DNA from: Pseudooceanicola onchidii
Lineage (GTDB): Bacteria > Pseudomonadota > Alphaproteobacteria > Rhodobacterales > Rhodobacteraceae
Reading direction: 5' to 3'
Length of the DNA stretch: 64,000 bases
Assembly: GCF_004959925.1 (NCBI RefSeq)
Contig: NZ_SPUW01000001.1
Coordinates: forward strand, 434,001 to 498,000
The notes beneath the pieces were generated by a model. That model did not search any database and was not told the DNA's origin. It was given only the letters and a program-made list of their open reading frames with translations. Both the position numbers and the translations under genes were made by a program. Shown piece after piece: positions 62,690 to 64,000 of the stretch. Numbering within the stretch: the stretch's first letter is position 1; the number at the start of each line of letters is the position of its first letter.

Positions 62690-63595
62690 ATGCGCAAAAT
62701 CACCAGCCTCTCGGCCCTTCTGGCCACCGCCGCAGCCTTTCCCGCCATGGCGCAGGACCTGGAGGTGATCGGCAAGCCACACCCCAAGGGTATCGCGTTC
62801 CAGGAAGCCGTGACCTCGGTCGCACGTGACCTGCAGTGGCTGGATCACATGATCCTCTACATCATCACGGCGATCGTGATCCTGGTCAGCGGCCTGCTGC
62901 TGTTCGCGGTCTTCCGGTTCAACCGCAAGGCCAACCCGGTTCCCGGCACCTTCACCCACAACTCGCCGCTGGAAATCGCCTGGACGATCGTGCCGATCCT
63001 GATCCTCGTGTTCATCGGGGCCTTCTCGCTCCCGACGCTGTTCAAGCAGCAGACCTTCCCCGAGGGTGACGTGAACATCAAGGTGACCGGCTACCAGTGG
63101 TACTGGGGCTACGAATACACCGACACCGAATCCGGCCTGGCCTTCGACAGCTACATGATCGGTCAGCCCGCGACGATGACCGCCGAGGACGAAGAAGCCG
63201 GCGCCGTGGCCTATGTCCGGTCCGACGCGATGACCGCCAAGCTGGCCGCCAGCGGCTACAACGCGGATGAATTCCTGCTGGCCACCGACACCGCCGTTGT
63301 CGTGCCCGTCGGCGCCACCGTCGTCATGACCGTGACCGGCGCAGACGTGATCCATTCCTGGGCGATGCCGGCCTTCGGCGTGAAACAGGACGCCGTGCCG
63401 GGCCGCCTGGCGCAGCTGTGGTTCGCCGCCGAGAAGGAAGGCATCTACTTTGGCCAGTGTTCCGAACTGTGCGGCAAGGACCACGCCTACATGCCGATCA
63501 CCGTCAAGGTGGTCAGCCAGGCAACCTATGACGCCTGGCTCGCGGCCTGCGAAGAAGCCGGCGAATACGTTGATCCGGAAAAGCTGAACAGCTGA
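62690..63595 (+). CDS. ctaC: Cytochrome c oxidase subunit II
   Basis: A 301-residue subunit of the aa3-type terminal oxidase. A signal peptide (about 1-21, ending PAMAQ) is followed by two membrane helices (about 55-80 and 100-120) with [20 protein letters not shown]. The cupredoxin CuA domain has the aromatic YQWYWGYEY stretch, and the copper ligands are in [10 protein letters not shown] and [17 protein letters not shown] 62690 with AGGG upstream is used. It is followed by ctaB, the haem o synthase needed for the same complex. Confidence 0.95.
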   Translation: MRKITSLSALLATAAAFPAMAQDLEVIGKPHPKGIAFQEAVTSVARDLQWLDHMILYIITAIVILVSGLLLFAVFRFNRKANPVPGTFTHNSPLEIAWTIVPILILVFIGAFSLPTLFKQQTFPEGDVNIKVTGYQWYWGYEYTDTESGLAFDSYMIGQPATMTAEDEEAGAVAYVRSDAMTAKLAASGYNADEFLLATDTAVVVPVGATVVMTVTGADVIHSWAMPAFGVKQDAVPGRLAQLWFAAEKEGIYFGQCSELCGKDHAYMPITVKVVSQATYDAWLAACEEAGEYVDPEKLNS

Positions 63596-63681
63596 TCCGA
63601 CGGGCTCGGGACGATCGTCGCCCCGGGCAATCCCGCCAGGGCCGGGCATCCTGCCCGCCAGCCAGATAGACGGAACCCAGA

Positions 63682-64000
63682 ATGACCGACGCGAGCTTTG
63701 AGACGCAGACCGAGACGGGCGAGGCGCAGTTTGGCGACTATGTCGCCCTGCTCAAGCCGCGCGTCATGTCGCTGGTCGTCTTTACCGCCGCCGTCGGCCT
63801 TCTGGCCGCGCCGGGTGGCGTGCACCCCTTCATCGCCTTCTTTGCGGTGCTGTGCATCGCCATCGGCGGCGGGGCATCCGGCGCACTGAACATGTGGTAT
63901 GACGCGGACATCGACCGCGTGATGAAACGCACCTCGGGCCGTCCGATCCCGTCGGGTCGCGTCCAGCCCGAAGAGGCGCTGGCGATCGGCCTGACGCTGT
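63682..64000 (+). CDS. ctaB: Protohaem IX farnesyltransferase (haem o synthase), 3' end outside window
   Basis: The first 106 codons of a UbiA-family prenyltransferase. A polar N-terminus precedes [17 protein letters not shown], two hydrophobic helices, and the Asp-rich prenyl-diphosphate motif [15 protein letters not shown]. It makes haem o for the aa3 oxidase, whose subunit II gene is 86 bases upstream. The gene runs off the right edge. Confidence 0.93.
   Translation, partial: MTDASFETQTETGEAQFGDYVALLKPRVMSLVVFTAAVGLLAAPGGVHPFIAFFAVLCIAIGGGASGALNMWYDADIDRVMKRTSGRPIPSGRVQPEEALAIGLTL

Overview
The window is a compact, GC-rich piece of chromosome from an alphaproteobacterium, most likely of the Rhodobacterales (Roseobacter/Rhodobacter group). 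The evidence is the tol-pal cluster starting with ybgC, DUF484-xerC, fsa next to priA, ruvCAB, dprA-topA, ctaC-ctaB, a small DUF1127 protein, the tad/cpa pilus locus, and alpha-type promoters such as TTGGCG-N17-CTATAT. I saw no rRNA, tRNA, CRISPR array, insertion sequence, integrase of a mobile element or prophage. Most of it reads as conserved core genome; the accessory parts are the tad locus, two transporter/regulator units and a few structured intergenic regions.

Layout. 1-7127: thrS (cut by the left edge), an MFS permease, two alpha/beta hydrolases, then xerC, a DUF484 protein and a transaldolase-like aldolase on the minus strand. 7261-13754: priA, a strongly structured intergenic element, a YeeE/YedE-type permease divergent from an MFS permease across an FNR-like box, prmA, and small proteins. 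14011-18060: ruvCAB behind a promoter with a LexA-like site, an unknown protein, and an orphan Hint-domain protein behind a cluster of TGACGC sites. 18137-24989: ybgC, tolQ-tolR-tolA-tolB-pal-cpoB and tilS. 25070-31573: ftsH, a tam-like methyltransferase, a MOSC protein, a 26-residue membrane microprotein that automated ORF calling would miss, fhs and folD. 31583-37464: thioesterase, pdeM and its DEXH helicase, then a MarR regulator divergent from a DHA2 efflux pump.

37492-51162 is the tad (Flp pilus) locus on the minus strand. In transcription order it holds a short leader ORF, two Flp prepilins, cpaB, cpaC, an OmpA-like lipoprotein where CpaD is expected, cpaE/tadZ, cpaF/tadA, tadB, tadC, two TPR lipoproteins and cpaA. 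A large membrane protein of opposite orientation follows, and then an AAA ATPase. Minor pilins (TadE/F/G) are not present. 51454-64000: a lytic transglycosylase, a CoA-transferase pair, an L,D-transpeptidase, a glutamate/leucine-type dehydrogenase, topA, dprA, a TetR regulator, a gene-poor palindrome-rich 390 bp stretch, tldD, ctaC and the start of ctaB.

The best leads beyond routine annotation are five. They are the nested inverted-repeat element after priA; the six-fold TGACG motif cluster before the Hint gene; a dispersed hairpin-plus-core repeat, one copy of which supplies the start codon of pdeM; the uncharacterised AAA ATPase and membrane protein at the end of the tad locus; and the unannotated small ORFs at 28516 and 51130. 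I did not find a clearly new multi-gene system.
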